DNA of 64,000 nt, taken from the NCBI RefSeq assembly GCF_015351395.1, contig NZ_JADKPV010000002.1:62001-126000 (forward strand), written 5' to 3'. Of the stretch, positions 1 through 7,382 are shown piece by piece. The position numbers were made by a program, and so were the translations under genes. The stretch's first letter is position 1, and each line of letters begins with the position of its first letter. This DNA comes from Savagea serpentis. GTDB lineage: Bacteria > Bacillota > Bacilli > Bacillales_A > Planococcaceae. Under the pieces are notes generated by a model that was not told where the DNA came from, did no database searches, and saw only the letters and a program-made list of their open reading frames with translations.

Positions 1-300
1 AAACGTAGCGCAGATGACTACTTCGCATTTGAAACACTTCGTGAATTAATGAAACAACCACTCGCAGTTACAGAAACATTAGGTAGCTATGACGTTCACG
101 TTAACGTTAACGGTGGTGGATTCACAGGACAAGCAGGAGCAATCCGTCACGGAATCGCTCGTGCACTTTTAAACGTAGATCCTGAATACCGCAAAGTATT
201 AAAAGCGGAAGGCTTCTTAACACGTGACCCACGTATGAAAGAGCGTAAAAAACCAGGTCTTCGCGGCGCACGTCGTAAACCACAATTCTCAAAACGTTAA
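1..300 (+). CDS. rpsI: 30S ribosomal protein S9, C-terminal part
   Basis: The reading frame is open from the first base of the window to a TAA at 298-300, so the 5' end lies outside. The visible ~99 residues carry the S9 hallmarks: the [19 protein letters not shown] segment, and the basic C-terminus ending in KPQFSKR, whose last arginine reaches the P-site tRNA in the ribosome. S9 is part of the 30S head. In Bacillales it is co-transcribed after rplM. A strong terminator follows, so this is the end of the ribosomal protein operon. Identity is secure; only the N-terminus is missing. Confidence 0.97.
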   Translation, partial: KRSADDYFAFETLRELMKQPLAVTETLGSYDVHVNVNGGGFTGQAGAIRHGIARALLNVDPEYRKVLKAEGFLTRDPRMKERKKPGLRGARRKPQFSKR

Positions 301-317
301 TTTCACATTACACGTTC

Positions 318-352
318 AATCCTTTCTCACATCAGTGGGGGAGGATTTTTTT
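318..352 (+). terminator. Terminator of the rplM-rpsI operon
   Basis: A 13-bp stem (AATCCTTTCTCAC with GTGGGGGAGGATT, including a few G-U pairs) with a 4-base loop is followed by a run of T. It lies 17 bases after the rpsI stop codon. Confidence 0.85.
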
Positions 353-420
353 ATGATTCTTTGTCGAATAATATGGGTGAAGAATAACAGTAGATCCATA
401 TTTATCGCGTAAAAGTCGTA

Positions 421-600
421 CCTTTCCGTTTCAGGCGGACGCTTTCCACGGGCACGGCTTCAGCCGCTTCGGGCCTACAGGATGTAGGTCATGCAGTCGT
501 TGTAACAGGATGTTGCGCATTTAGACTGCCTCGCGGCGCTCAGTCCAGAGTCTTCCGCTCGTGCTGTTCCCGTAGGAGTCGCCACCTTCCACTTCAAGTA
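421..600. repeat. GC-rich intergenic repeat element with long imperfect inverted ends
   Basis: The 301-798 gap holds only the rpsI terminator, this block and the promoter area of the next gene. The block is clearly richer in G+C than its flanks. Its left arm (about 434-458, GGCGGACGCTTTCCACGGG) and right arm (about 557-586, CCCGTAGGAGTCGCCACC) are imperfectly complementary, and the middle contains a small hairpin (CCTAC/GTAGG near 474-488). The wording (CTTTCCACGGGCACGGCTTC at the left, CTGTTCCCGTAGGAGTCGCC at the right) resembles a dispersed intergenic repeat I know from Bacillus, Geobacillus and Sporosarcina genomes. I saw no second copy in this window. No coding potential seen. Confidence 0.6.
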
Positions 601-798
601 ACTACGATCGTTATAAGAAACATATGGGTATTTGTAATTGCATCTTATGTATTACGACTTTGCACTATACATCTTTCTAACCTTCCTTATGCGAGGAAGG
701 TTTTTTATCGTTCTCTTAATGCAAAAAGTAAACAAAATGTTACAAAATCATTTACGATAGAAATAATTCTAAATTTGGGGAGTAAAGGGGGAGTTTGG

Positions 799-2532
799 AT
801 GAAAGCGAATCAGTTGTTTTTAGAAGAGATGCTCGACGTGAATCGACGTACTGGGGTCATTCGATTGCATGAAGAGCGCGTCGTGTTGTTTTCGAATGAG
901 GCGCTCGGTATTTTAAGTTCGGATCTCATTCATACACTCGGCATTGAGCGAGCGAAAGGTTTTTTAATGCGTTTCGGTTGGTCGTGGGGATATCGAGATG
1001 CGGAGACGTTACAAGCGAAATATGATTGGACGTCGCTCAAAGAATTGTTGTTAGCAGGGCCTGTCATGCATACGATTGCGGGTGTCGTCACTGTAGAACC
1101 GGATCAAATCGAAATAACAGACGATGCCTTGTTTTTCTCTGGATATTGGCGCAATTCGTATGAAGCGGATCTTCATTTATTAAAGCATGGCGTGCGTGAA
1201 GAGTTTTCGTGTTGGTCTTTACTCGGTTATGCGAGCGGTTATTTGTCTGCTAGTTTCGGTCATAAAGTGTTAGCGTACGAGCTCACTTGTCGTGCGAAAG
1301 GGGACGAAGCTTGTTATTTTGAAGCGCGTACGGTGGAGCATTTAGATGCATGTCACCAAAAAGATTTGAAATATTATAAAGAAGAATCGATGAATGACAT
1401 TTTAGAAGATACGTATCGTCAAATGGAATTGTTGCATCAACATATCGATGAAGCGAAACAGTTTCGTGATTTATTAACGGAGCACTTTTTATCGGATGAA
1501 AATATTGAAACGACTTTATCTTTACTGCGTGATTGTTTACAAAAAACAGTACGGGTTGAAAAGTACGGGGCCATTATTGCCTCTTCAACAGTCGAGCCAC
1601 CACTTGAACAGCGAGAAGAGATTCGCTATCCGATCGTATCGAAAGATGAATTGCTCGGGTCTTTATTAATCGATGTGGAAGAGCCGTTGACGCAGCGAGA
1701 AGAGTTACTCGTCCAACAAGCGCTCGTTGTGTTGAAAATTCAAATGTATCACGAGCTGAAAATGATGGAGTCGATTTGGACGAAGCGTTCGAATTTTATT
1801 GATGATATCGTCAACGGTCGCTTTACGAGCGATTCAACATTGCGTCATCAAGCGGCACTGTTTGAGCTCGATGCGGATGCGTCGTATATGGTCGTCAGTT
1901 TTAAATTATCACGTAAAGAAGATAGTGAAGAAGCAGTCGCTTATTTATCCCATCATTACGAAGAGTTTCAAACATTTATGCGAGAAGGATATGTGACGAT
2001 GCTCATTTCCGAACAGATGGAGGAGCGTTATCGTTTATTTGCGACGACGATTTTGCAAGAGATGACCGATCAATTTCCGCGCAGTCGTATTTATATCGGG
2101 GTCGGGCGGGAAGTAGAGCAATTGCGTGACATTAGCAAAAGCTACGTAGATGCGAAACGATTATGTGATTTTTTGTCACTCGTCTATCCACATCAAAACC
2201 ATATGACGAATTACAGTTCGGTTCAATCGGTTATGATGTTCATTAACAATACGAACCATGATGAATTGATTGAATTTTATGAGTCGGTCATCGGAGAGAT
2301 TATCGAGTATGACCGTGATAATGAAACAGAATTGCTCATTACGTTGAAGATTTTTCTCGATTACAACGGCAATTTACAACAGACAGCCGATGAGCTCCAT
2401 TTATCGATTGCTGGATTACGTTATCGTCTCGAGCGCATTGAAAAATTGAGTAAAATGGATTTAAAATCAGGACATGATCGGTTCCAATATCAATTTGCTA
2501 TTCAAATTCACTTCTTATTGCAAATAATTTAG
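799..2532 (+). CDS. Aromatic-responsive activator: XylR/DmpR-type sensor plus V4R fused to PucR-type HTH
   Basis: 577-residue regulator, probably the activator of the phenol operon that follows. Residues ~10-175 match the XylR_N/V4R sensor of DmpR, XylR and MopR. With an offset of 17 residues, Cys138, Glu161, Cys164 and Cys172 fall on the MopR zinc ligands Cys155/Glu178/Cys181/Cys189, and Trp117 falls on the phenol-pocket Trp134. The C-terminus (~505-570, NGNLQQTADELHLSIAGLRYRLERI) is a PucR-type HTH; there is no AAA+ sigma-54 module. ATG 799 is chosen over the upstream TTG 775 because AAAGGGGGAG lies just before it. Ligand and target are inferred from domain and position. Confidence 0.85.
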   Translation: MKANQLFLEEMLDVNRRTGVIRLHEERVVLFSNEALGILSSDLIHTLGIERAKGFLMRFGWSWGYRDAETLQAKYDWTSLKELLLAGPVMHTIAGVVTVEPDQIEITDDALFFSGYWRNSYEADLHLLKHGVREEFSCWSLLGYASGYLSASFGHKVLAYELTCRAKGDEACYFEARTVEHLDACHQKDLKYYKEESMNDILEDTYRQMELLHQHIDEAKQFRDLLTEHFLSDENIETTLSLLRDCLQKTVRVEKYGAIIASSTVEPPLEQREEIRYPIVSKDELLGSLLIDVEEPLTQREELLVQQALVVLKIQMYHELKMMESIWTKRSNFIDDIVNGRFTSDSTLRHQAALFELDADASYMVVSFKLSRKEDSEEAVAYLSHHYEEFQTFMREGYVTMLISEQMEERYRLFATTILQEMTDQFPRSRIYIGVGREVEQLRDISKSYVDAKRLCDFLSLVYPHQNHMTNYSSVQSVMMFINNTNHDELIEFYESVIGEIIEYDRDNETELLITLKIFLDYNGNLQQTADELHLSIAGLRYRLERIEKLSKMDLKSGHDRFQYQFAIQIHFLLQII

Positions 2533-2606
2533 TAAAAATAGAGGAATTCACGCTACCCCCTTTAAAAAGATGTAGTTTCTTACGAACAGTCTATACTTTT
2601 TTACAG

Positions 2607-2626
2607 TTCACAGAATTGTCAGTGAA
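2607..2626. promoter_or_regulatory. Imperfect palindrome upstream of the phenol hydroxylase operon
   Basis: TTCACAGA and TCAGTGAA flank a 4-base centre (7 of 8 positions symmetric). The site is 55 bases before the hydroxylase start, just upstream of a possible -10 element CATAAT at 2633-2638. Position and symmetry suggest an operator for the regulator encoded immediately upstream. No good sigma-A -35 is visible at normal spacing, which would fit activator dependence. Confidence 0.4.
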
Positions 2627-2680
2627 ATGTAACATAATAGACAAGTAAGCGATTACAAATCATTCGAAGGGGGTTTTTGT

Positions 2681-4228
2681 ATGAGTCAAGATTCAAGGTT
2701 ACCACTTACGGGAGCTGAGTATTTAGAAAGTTTGAAGGACGGTCGAGAGATTTGGTTGCATGGGAAGAAAGTAAAGGATGTTACAACGCATCCTGCTTTC
2801 CGAAATAGTGCTCGCTCGATTGCAAGACTGTACGATGCACTGCATGACCCAGAAACGAAAGATATTTTAACACGTCCGACAGACACAGGGAATGGAGGAT
2901 ATACGCAACGTTTCTTCCAACCGGATACTTCTCCGGAAGATTTGTTTAAAACGCGTGATGCGATTGCTGCATGGTCACGTCTCACATATGGCCAAATGGG
3001 TCGTTCACCTGATTATAAAGCTTCTTTCTTAGCGACACTCGGAGCGAATCCTGAATATTATGGGGAATATGCGGATAACGCCCGATACTGGTATAAAGAA
3101 GCACAAGAGAAAAACTGGTTCTTCAACCATGCGATTATTAACCCGCCAGTCGATCGCGACAAGCCAATCGACGAAGTGAAAGATATTTTCATTCATAAAG
3201 TAGGCGAGACAGATGAAGGAATTATTGTAAGCGGTGCCAAAATGGTTGCGACAGGTTCGGCATTAACGAATTATAACTTTATCGCCCATTACGGTGCACT
3301 TGCGATTCCGAGTCCAGAATTTGCGCTCGTATTCGTCGCAGATATGGCATCACCAGGGATTAAATTAATTAGTCGCCCATCTTATGAGTTGAACGCAGCG
3401 GTGACAGGAAGTCCATTTGATTTCCCATTAAGTAGCCGCTTCGATGAAAACGACACGGTCATCATCTTTGATAAAGTACTCATCCCGTGGCAAAACGTTC
3501 TTGTCAATGGCGATGTCGACAAAGCGAATAGCTTCTTCGCAGAAAGTGGTTTCTTAAACCGTTTCACATTCCACGGAGTTACACGTTTAGCAGTGAAGCT
3601 CGACTTCGTATCCGGTTTATTAATGAAAGCGTTACGTGGCAATGGAACGGATAAGTTCCGTGGCGTACAAGCGCAAATCGGAGAAGTGATCGCTTATCGT
3701 AACATGTTCTGGGCACTAAGTGATGCGATGGCATTAAATCCACAGCCGAGCGCGAATGGAACGGTCATTCCAAATATCGATTACGGTTTAGCGTACCGTG
3801 TGTTTATGTCGGACGGCTGGCCACGCATTAAAGATATTATTGAAACAGTCGTCGCTGGTAGCTTAATTGTACAGCCATCTAGCGTGAAAGATTTCCAAAA
3901 TGAAGAGCTTCGTCCGTACATCGATCAGTTATATCGTGGATCGAATGGCATTGAAGCAGAAGAAAAAATTAAAGTCATTAAATTGTTATGGGATGTCATC
4001 GGTACTGAGTACGGCGGTCGACATGAATTGTACGAACGAAACTATTCAGGAAATAACGAAAACATCCGTATGGAAAACTTATTTATGGCACAAGAACGCG
4101 GCCAGGCGCAGTATTTTGAAGATTTCGCACAGCAATGTATGGATGATTACGACATGAACGGATGGGTGAACGATACGTGGATTAACCCAGATGATATGAA
4201 CGTAACATTCAACATTGAAGAAAAATAA
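2681..4228 (+). CDS. pheA: Phenol 2-hydroxylase, oxygenase component (HpaB/PheA1 family)
   Basis: 515-residue flavin-dependent monooxygenase of the 4-hydroxyphenylacetate 3-hydroxylase (HpaB) family, the usual length. It uses reduced flavin from a partner reductase, found three genes downstream (5646-6110), to add an ortho hydroxyl to a phenol, giving a catechol. The family features are seen across the protein, for example RSPDYKASFLATLG near residue 107 and the C-terminal RMENLFMAQERG region. Gene context (catechol 1,2-dioxygenase directly after it) points to phenol rather than 4-hydroxyphenylacetate. Start ATG 2681 has AAGGGGG in front. Simple substituted phenols remain possible substrates. 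Confidence 0.85.
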   Translation: MSQDSRLPLTGAEYLESLKDGREIWLHGKKVKDVTTHPAFRNSARSIARLYDALHDPETKDILTRPTDTGNGGYTQRFFQPDTSPEDLFKTRDAIAAWSRLTYGQMGRSPDYKASFLATLGANPEYYGEYADNARYWYKEAQEKNWFFNHAIINPPVDRDKPIDEVKDIFIHKVGETDEGIIVSGAKMVATGSALTNYNFIAHYGALAIPSPEFALVFVADMASPGIKLISRPSYELNAAVTGSPFDFPLSSRFDENDTVIIFDKVLIPWQNVLVNGDVDKANSFFAESGFLNRFTFHGVTRLAVKLDFVSGLLMKALRGNGTDKFRGVQAQIGEVIAYRNMFWALSDAMALNPQPSANGTVIPNIDYGLAYRVFMSDGWPRIKDIIETVVAGSLIVQPSSVKDFQNEELRPYIDQLYRGSNGIEAEEKIKVIKLLWDVIGTEYGGRHELYERNYSGNNENIRMENLFMAQERGQAQYFEDFAQQCMDDYDMNGWVNDTWINPDDMNVTFNIEEK

Positions 4229-4252
4229 AATAAAATTTTAGGGGGAATTACA

Positions 4253-5023
4253 ATGAGTCAAAAAAATGAACGTGTAGTAGAGGTATTCGGTTTATTCATT
4301 AAACACATTCAGGAGTTTTTAAAAGAAGCAAAATTAAATCATGAAGAGTACACGAACTTCGTAGATTGGGCAGATCGTCTCGGCCGTAAAGGCGAATTGC
4401 CACTTTTCGCAGACGTCTTTTTAGAAACACATGTATTGCGTGCAATGTACACGGACAAGCCAGGTACACAGCCTTCACTTTTAGGACCGTACTTCATCGA
4501 AGGATCACCGGAATTAACAGAGAAGGATGGAGATGCACTCATCTTAACGCAGCGTCCAGATGAAGCGGGAGAAAAAATGTACTTTAAAGGGAATGTCAGC
4601 AGCGTTAACGGTCAACCAATCGCAAATTGCCGTGTTGAAATGTGGCAAAACGATGCGTCAGGGAAGTACTCAGCATTCGATTCAGATGCGCCACGTTACA
4701 ACTTCCGTGGACATTTCTACACGGATGAGAACGGTAATTTCGAAGTGCGTCATATCGTACCTTTACCATACTCGATTCCGACAGACGGACCGACTGGAGA
4801 ATTTTTAGAATATACGGATCAACATCCGATGCGTCCAGCTCACTTACACTTCATGTTTGAAGCGGATGGACATGAAACACTTATTACGCAAGTATTCTTT
4901 GAAGGTGATGAATGGTTAGAAACAGACGTTGCGGACGGCGTACGTTTAGATTTAATGACGAAACTTGAAGAAAATAATGGACGTAAGGAAGCGAAGCTTG
5001 ATTTCGTCATGCGTGAACAATAA
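4253..5023 (+). CDS. catA: Catechol 1,2-dioxygenase (intradiol)
   Basis: 256 residues, shorter than proteobacterial CatA (~300). It opens catechol between the two hydroxyls to cis,cis-muconate with non-haem Fe(III). The iron ligands can be placed by alignment with Acinetobacter CatA: Tyr139 (GKYSAFD), Tyr173 (PLPYSIP), His197 and His199 (RPAHLHF). An all-helical N-terminal dioxygenase linker (~1-75) precedes the catalytic beta domain. It lies 24 bases after the hydroxylase gene and is surely co-transcribed; a hairpin terminator follows. Hydroxyquinol 1,2-dioxygenase is a related alternative, but the cluster makes catechol the likely substrate. Confidence 0.85.
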   Translation: MSQKNERVVEVFGLFIKHIQEFLKEAKLNHEEYTNFVDWADRLGRKGELPLFADVFLETHVLRAMYTDKPGTQPSLLGPYFIEGSPELTEKDGDALILTQRPDEAGEKMYFKGNVSSVNGQPIANCRVEMWQNDASGKYSAFDSDAPRYNFRGHFYTDENGNFEVRHIVPLPYSIPTDGPTGEFLEYTDQHPMRPAHLHFMFEADGHETLITQVFFEGDEWLETDVADGVRLDLMTKLEENNGRKEAKLDFVMREQ

Positions 5024-5030
5024 ATAATAG

Positions 5031-5066
5031 AAAAGGAGGCATTTGCGAGAATGCCTCTTCTTTTCC
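5031..5066 (+). terminator. Hairpin terminator or attenuator inside the phenol operon
   Basis: GAGGCATT (5036-5043) pairs with AATGCCTC (5050-5057) around a 6-base loop, followed by TTCTTTTCC. The spacing to the next gene (27 bases) suggests partial termination, so that downstream flavin genes are made at a lower level than hydroxylase and dioxygenase. Confidence 0.65.
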
Positions 5067-5092
5067 TATTTGAATGCAAGGAGGTGCGAAAG

Positions 5093-5644
5093 ATGAAAGT
5101 ATACGGAGAAAATGAACTCGATTTAGACGGTGCGATTGTGACGATCGGTGCTTTCGATGGTTTACATCGTGGCCACCAACAACTCATTCAAAAAGCGCAA
5201 CAGCGAGCTGAACTTTGGGGAGTTCCGTTAGTCGTATACACATTCGATCCACCACCTAAAGTATTCTTTCAAAATAAACAATTGTTGACGCCACTTGAGG
5301 AAAAGTGTCAGTTTTTGAGAAATATGCAAGTAGACTATACCATTTTCGCGCGTTTTGATGAAAAATACGCAGCGCGTTCAGCCGAGAAATTCATTGAAGA
5401 ACTGCAAAGACTTCGCCCGATGGAAGTTTGGGTCGGCGATGATTTCAAGTTCGGAAAAGATCAACGAGGAACAGCTCACATGCTTCGAGAACATTTTTGT
5501 ACGCATGAATTTGAAGAGATTACATGTCGTGCTGGTTTACGTATCTCTTCTTCACGCATTCGAGAATTGTTAGAAAAAAACCAACAAGCTTTAGCGAACG
5601 ATTTATTAAATCGGGAAGCGGTAGCGATGATAAGGGGGAAATAA
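5093..5644 (+). CDS. Stand-alone FAD synthetase (RibF N-terminal domain)
   Basis: 183 residues matching only the FMN adenylyltransferase half of bifunctional RibF; the C-terminal riboflavin kinase domain is absent. Seen motifs: GAFDGLHRGHQ near the N-terminus (nucleotidyltransferase HxGH) and ISSSRIRELL near residue 155 (ISSTRIR of the family). It would convert FMN and ATP to FAD. It sits between catechol dioxygenase and the flavin reductase, so a plausible job is to supply FAD to the two-component hydroxylase. ATG 5093 is preferred over 5051 because it follows AAGGAGGTGCG and because 5051 lies within a terminator hairpin. Confidence 0.8.
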   Translation: MKVYGENELDLDGAIVTIGAFDGLHRGHQQLIQKAQQRAELWGVPLVVYTFDPPPKVFFQNKQLLTPLEEKCQFLRNMQVDYTIFARFDEKYAARSAEKFIEELQRLRPMEVWVGDDFKFGKDQRGTAHMLREHFCTHEFEEITCRAGLRISSSRIRELLEKNQQALANDLLNREAVAMIRGK

Positions 5645-5645
5645 T

Positions 5646-6110
5646 ATGGACGTACGAGAATTTAGAAATTGTATGGGACGCTTTGCGACAGGAGTAACGG
5701 TCGTAACGTGTAAAAAGGAAGACGGGTATCACGGATTCACAGCGAACTCTTTCACATCGGTGTCATTAAATCCACCTTTAATTTTAGTGTCAGTCGATAA
5801 AAAAACGAAGGCCGCTGAATATTTGCGTAATAACTCCTTTGCGGTCAATATTTTGCAGGAAGATCAACATGCGGTAGCGATGCATTTCGCAGGTCGCCCG
5901 AACGAAGATCAATTATTCGATTGGCATGAAAGTTTGCATACGGTAAAGCTAGACCGGGCATTGGCCCATATCGAATGTACACCATGGGCAGAATATGACG
6001 GTGGGGATCACGTGCTCTTTTTAGGAGAAGTACAAGATTTCACCTATACGACTGCGCCAGCATTGACGTATTATGCAGGACAATTTTCAAAGTTAGAACA
6101 TGCTGAATAA
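5646..6110 (+). CDS. Flavin reductase component of phenol hydroxylase (PheA2/HpaC family)
   Basis: 154-residue flavin reductase of the HpaC/PheA2/DIM6 family, which uses NADH to reduce FAD and hands it to the oxygenase encoded at 2681-4228. Family features: RFATGVTVVTC at the N-terminus, GFTANSFTSVSLNPPLILVSV (the flavin-binding segment) near residues 30-50, and FAVNIL around residue 65. It begins one base after the FAD-synthetase stop, consistent with translational coupling. The start has a GGGGGAAA Shine-Dalgarno region. A strong terminator follows at 6155. Confidence 0.88.
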   Translation: MDVREFRNCMGRFATGVTVVTCKKEDGYHGFTANSFTSVSLNPPLILVSVDKKTKAAEYLRNNSFAVNILQEDQHAVAMHFAGRPNEDQLFDWHESLHTVKLDRALAHIECTPWAEYDGGDHVLFLGEVQDFTYTTAPALTYYAGQFSKLEHAE

Positions 6111-6154
6111 ACGAACACTCGCTTGAAACAAACATGGAAACGAAACGACCTTTT

Positions 6155-6198
6155 AATCCTTCAACTGTTCCGCTCTCAAACAGTTGGAGGATTTTTTT
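6155..6198 (+). terminator. Terminator of the phenol operon
   Basis: AATCCTTCAACTGTT pairs with AACAGTTGGAGGATT (15 bp with one mismatch), followed by seven T. It ends the plus-strand operon before the convergent muconate cycloisomerase gene. Confidence 0.9.
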
Positions 6199-6202
6199 AC
6201 GC

Positions 6203-6240
6203 AAAAAAATAGAGCGAGTCTTTGAAATGAACTCGCTCTT
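6203..6240 (-). terminator. Terminator of the muconate cycloisomerase transcript
   Basis: AGAGCGAGT (6211-6219) and ACTCGCTCT (6231-6239) form a 9-bp stem. The A-run at 6203-6209 becomes the U tail on the minus-strand transcript. Confidence 0.85.
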
Positions 6241-6252
6241 TTATACATTTTA

Positions 6253-7362
6253 TTAACGTTTGTAGTGATTTAATTTTTCTTCATCGATTGTCATACCAAA
6301 TCCAATGCCTTCTGGAATGTGTACTTGGAAGTCGCGGTATTCGATATCATTCGTTGTAAGTGTATCTTGGAATAATAATGGACCGAATAGCTCTGTCCCG
6401 AATTGTAGATCTGGCAATGTCGCATATACGTGTAATCCAATCGCTGATCCGAGAGAGGATTCGATCATCGTTCCGCCGTAAAGTTCAATGCCTGCTGCTC
6501 GTGCGATGCTTGCGACTTCTTTCGTTGCGAGTAAGCCACCTGCCTTACAAATTTTAAGGGCGATACTGCTTCCGGCGCGATGTTTCGCGATTTGGAAAAT
6601 TTCATGAGCATCATTCGCTCCTTCATCCGCCATAATGGAAACGTGGAAACGCTCCGTCAATCGTTGCATTCCTTCGAAATCCCATTTTGGTAACGGCTGT
6701 TCAATCATGGAAACACCGCCCTCTTGTAGCGCTTCAATCGCATAATAGGCTGTACGTTCATCCCATGCTTGATTAACATCGACAGTGAGACGTGCTTGAT
6801 CTCCAACCGCTTCTTTAATCTTTAATACATGTTCGACGTTTTTCATCGCATCTCCAACACCGATTTTTAACTTGAAAATATTGTGGCGTTTTTGATGAAG
6901 CAGTTCTTTCGCTTCTTCGATGTCTCGTCCTGTATCTCCACTCGCTAAAGTCCAAGCGATTGGCAAAGCGTCATGAATTTTCCCACCGAGTAAATCATAG
7001 GCAGGTAACTGTCGTTGTTTCGCGGCTAAATCGATTAAAGCGCCTTCAATGAGTGCTTTGGCGAACGTGTTGCCTGATACGAACTTTGAAACATCATGCA
7101 TAATGCGGTTGAACTGTTTCGGGTCTTTTCCGATTAAATGAGGGACGATATATACTTCGGCATTCGCTTTAATCGCTTCTGGTGTCGATTCACCATAAGA
7201 AGCCCCTCCAATCGTTGCGACTTCTGACCAACCGACAAGCCCTTCTTTGTCACGTACTTGTGCAACAACGATCGTTTGCATCGTAATCGTATGCATCGAT
7301 AATTGATGCGGACGAATCGTCGGCAAATCGACGATCTCAATTTGAACAGATTGAATGTTCAT
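6253..7362 (-). CDS. catB: Muconate cycloisomerase (enolase superfamily)
   Basis: 369 residues, full length. Converts cis,cis-muconate, the product of the dioxygenase, to muconolactone. Catalytic residues of the muconate-lactonizing subgroup are visible: Lys164/Lys166 (FKLKIG), metal ligands Asp195 (TVDVNQ), Glu221 (MIEQPL) and Asp246 (MADEG), and the second-side Lys273 (KICKAGG). It is on the strand opposite to the hydroxylase operon and follows the DASS transporter by 20 bases, so the two form an operon read from the promoter near 9242-9270. Dipeptide epimerases and o-succinylbenzoate synthases share the fold, but the pathway context supports CatB. Confidence 0.85.
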   Translation of the reverse strand: MNIQSVQIEIVDLPTIRPHQLSMHTITMQTIVVAQVRDKEGLVGWSEVATIGGASYGESTPEAIKANAEVYIVPHLIGKDPKQFNRIMHDVSKFVSGNTFAKALIEGALIDLAAKQRQLPAYDLLGGKIHDALPIAWTLASGDTGRDIEEAKELLHQKRHNIFKLKIGVGDAMKNVEHVLKIKEAVGDQARLTVDVNQAWDERTAYYAIEALQEGGVSMIEQPLPKWDFEGMQRLTERFHVSIMADEGANDAHEIFQIAKHRAGSSIALKICKAGGLLATKEVASIARAAGIELYGGTMIESSLGSAIGLHVYATLPDLQFGTELFGPLLFQDTLTTNDIEYRDFQVHIPEGIGFGMTIDEEKLNHYKR

Positions 7363-7382
7363 AAAAAATCATCCTTTCTATA

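Noticed and set aside
775-798. TTG start giving a longer aromatic regulator
   Set aside because: The eight extra codons are the ribosome-binding region itself (AAAGGGGGAG); ATG 799 is correctly spaced.
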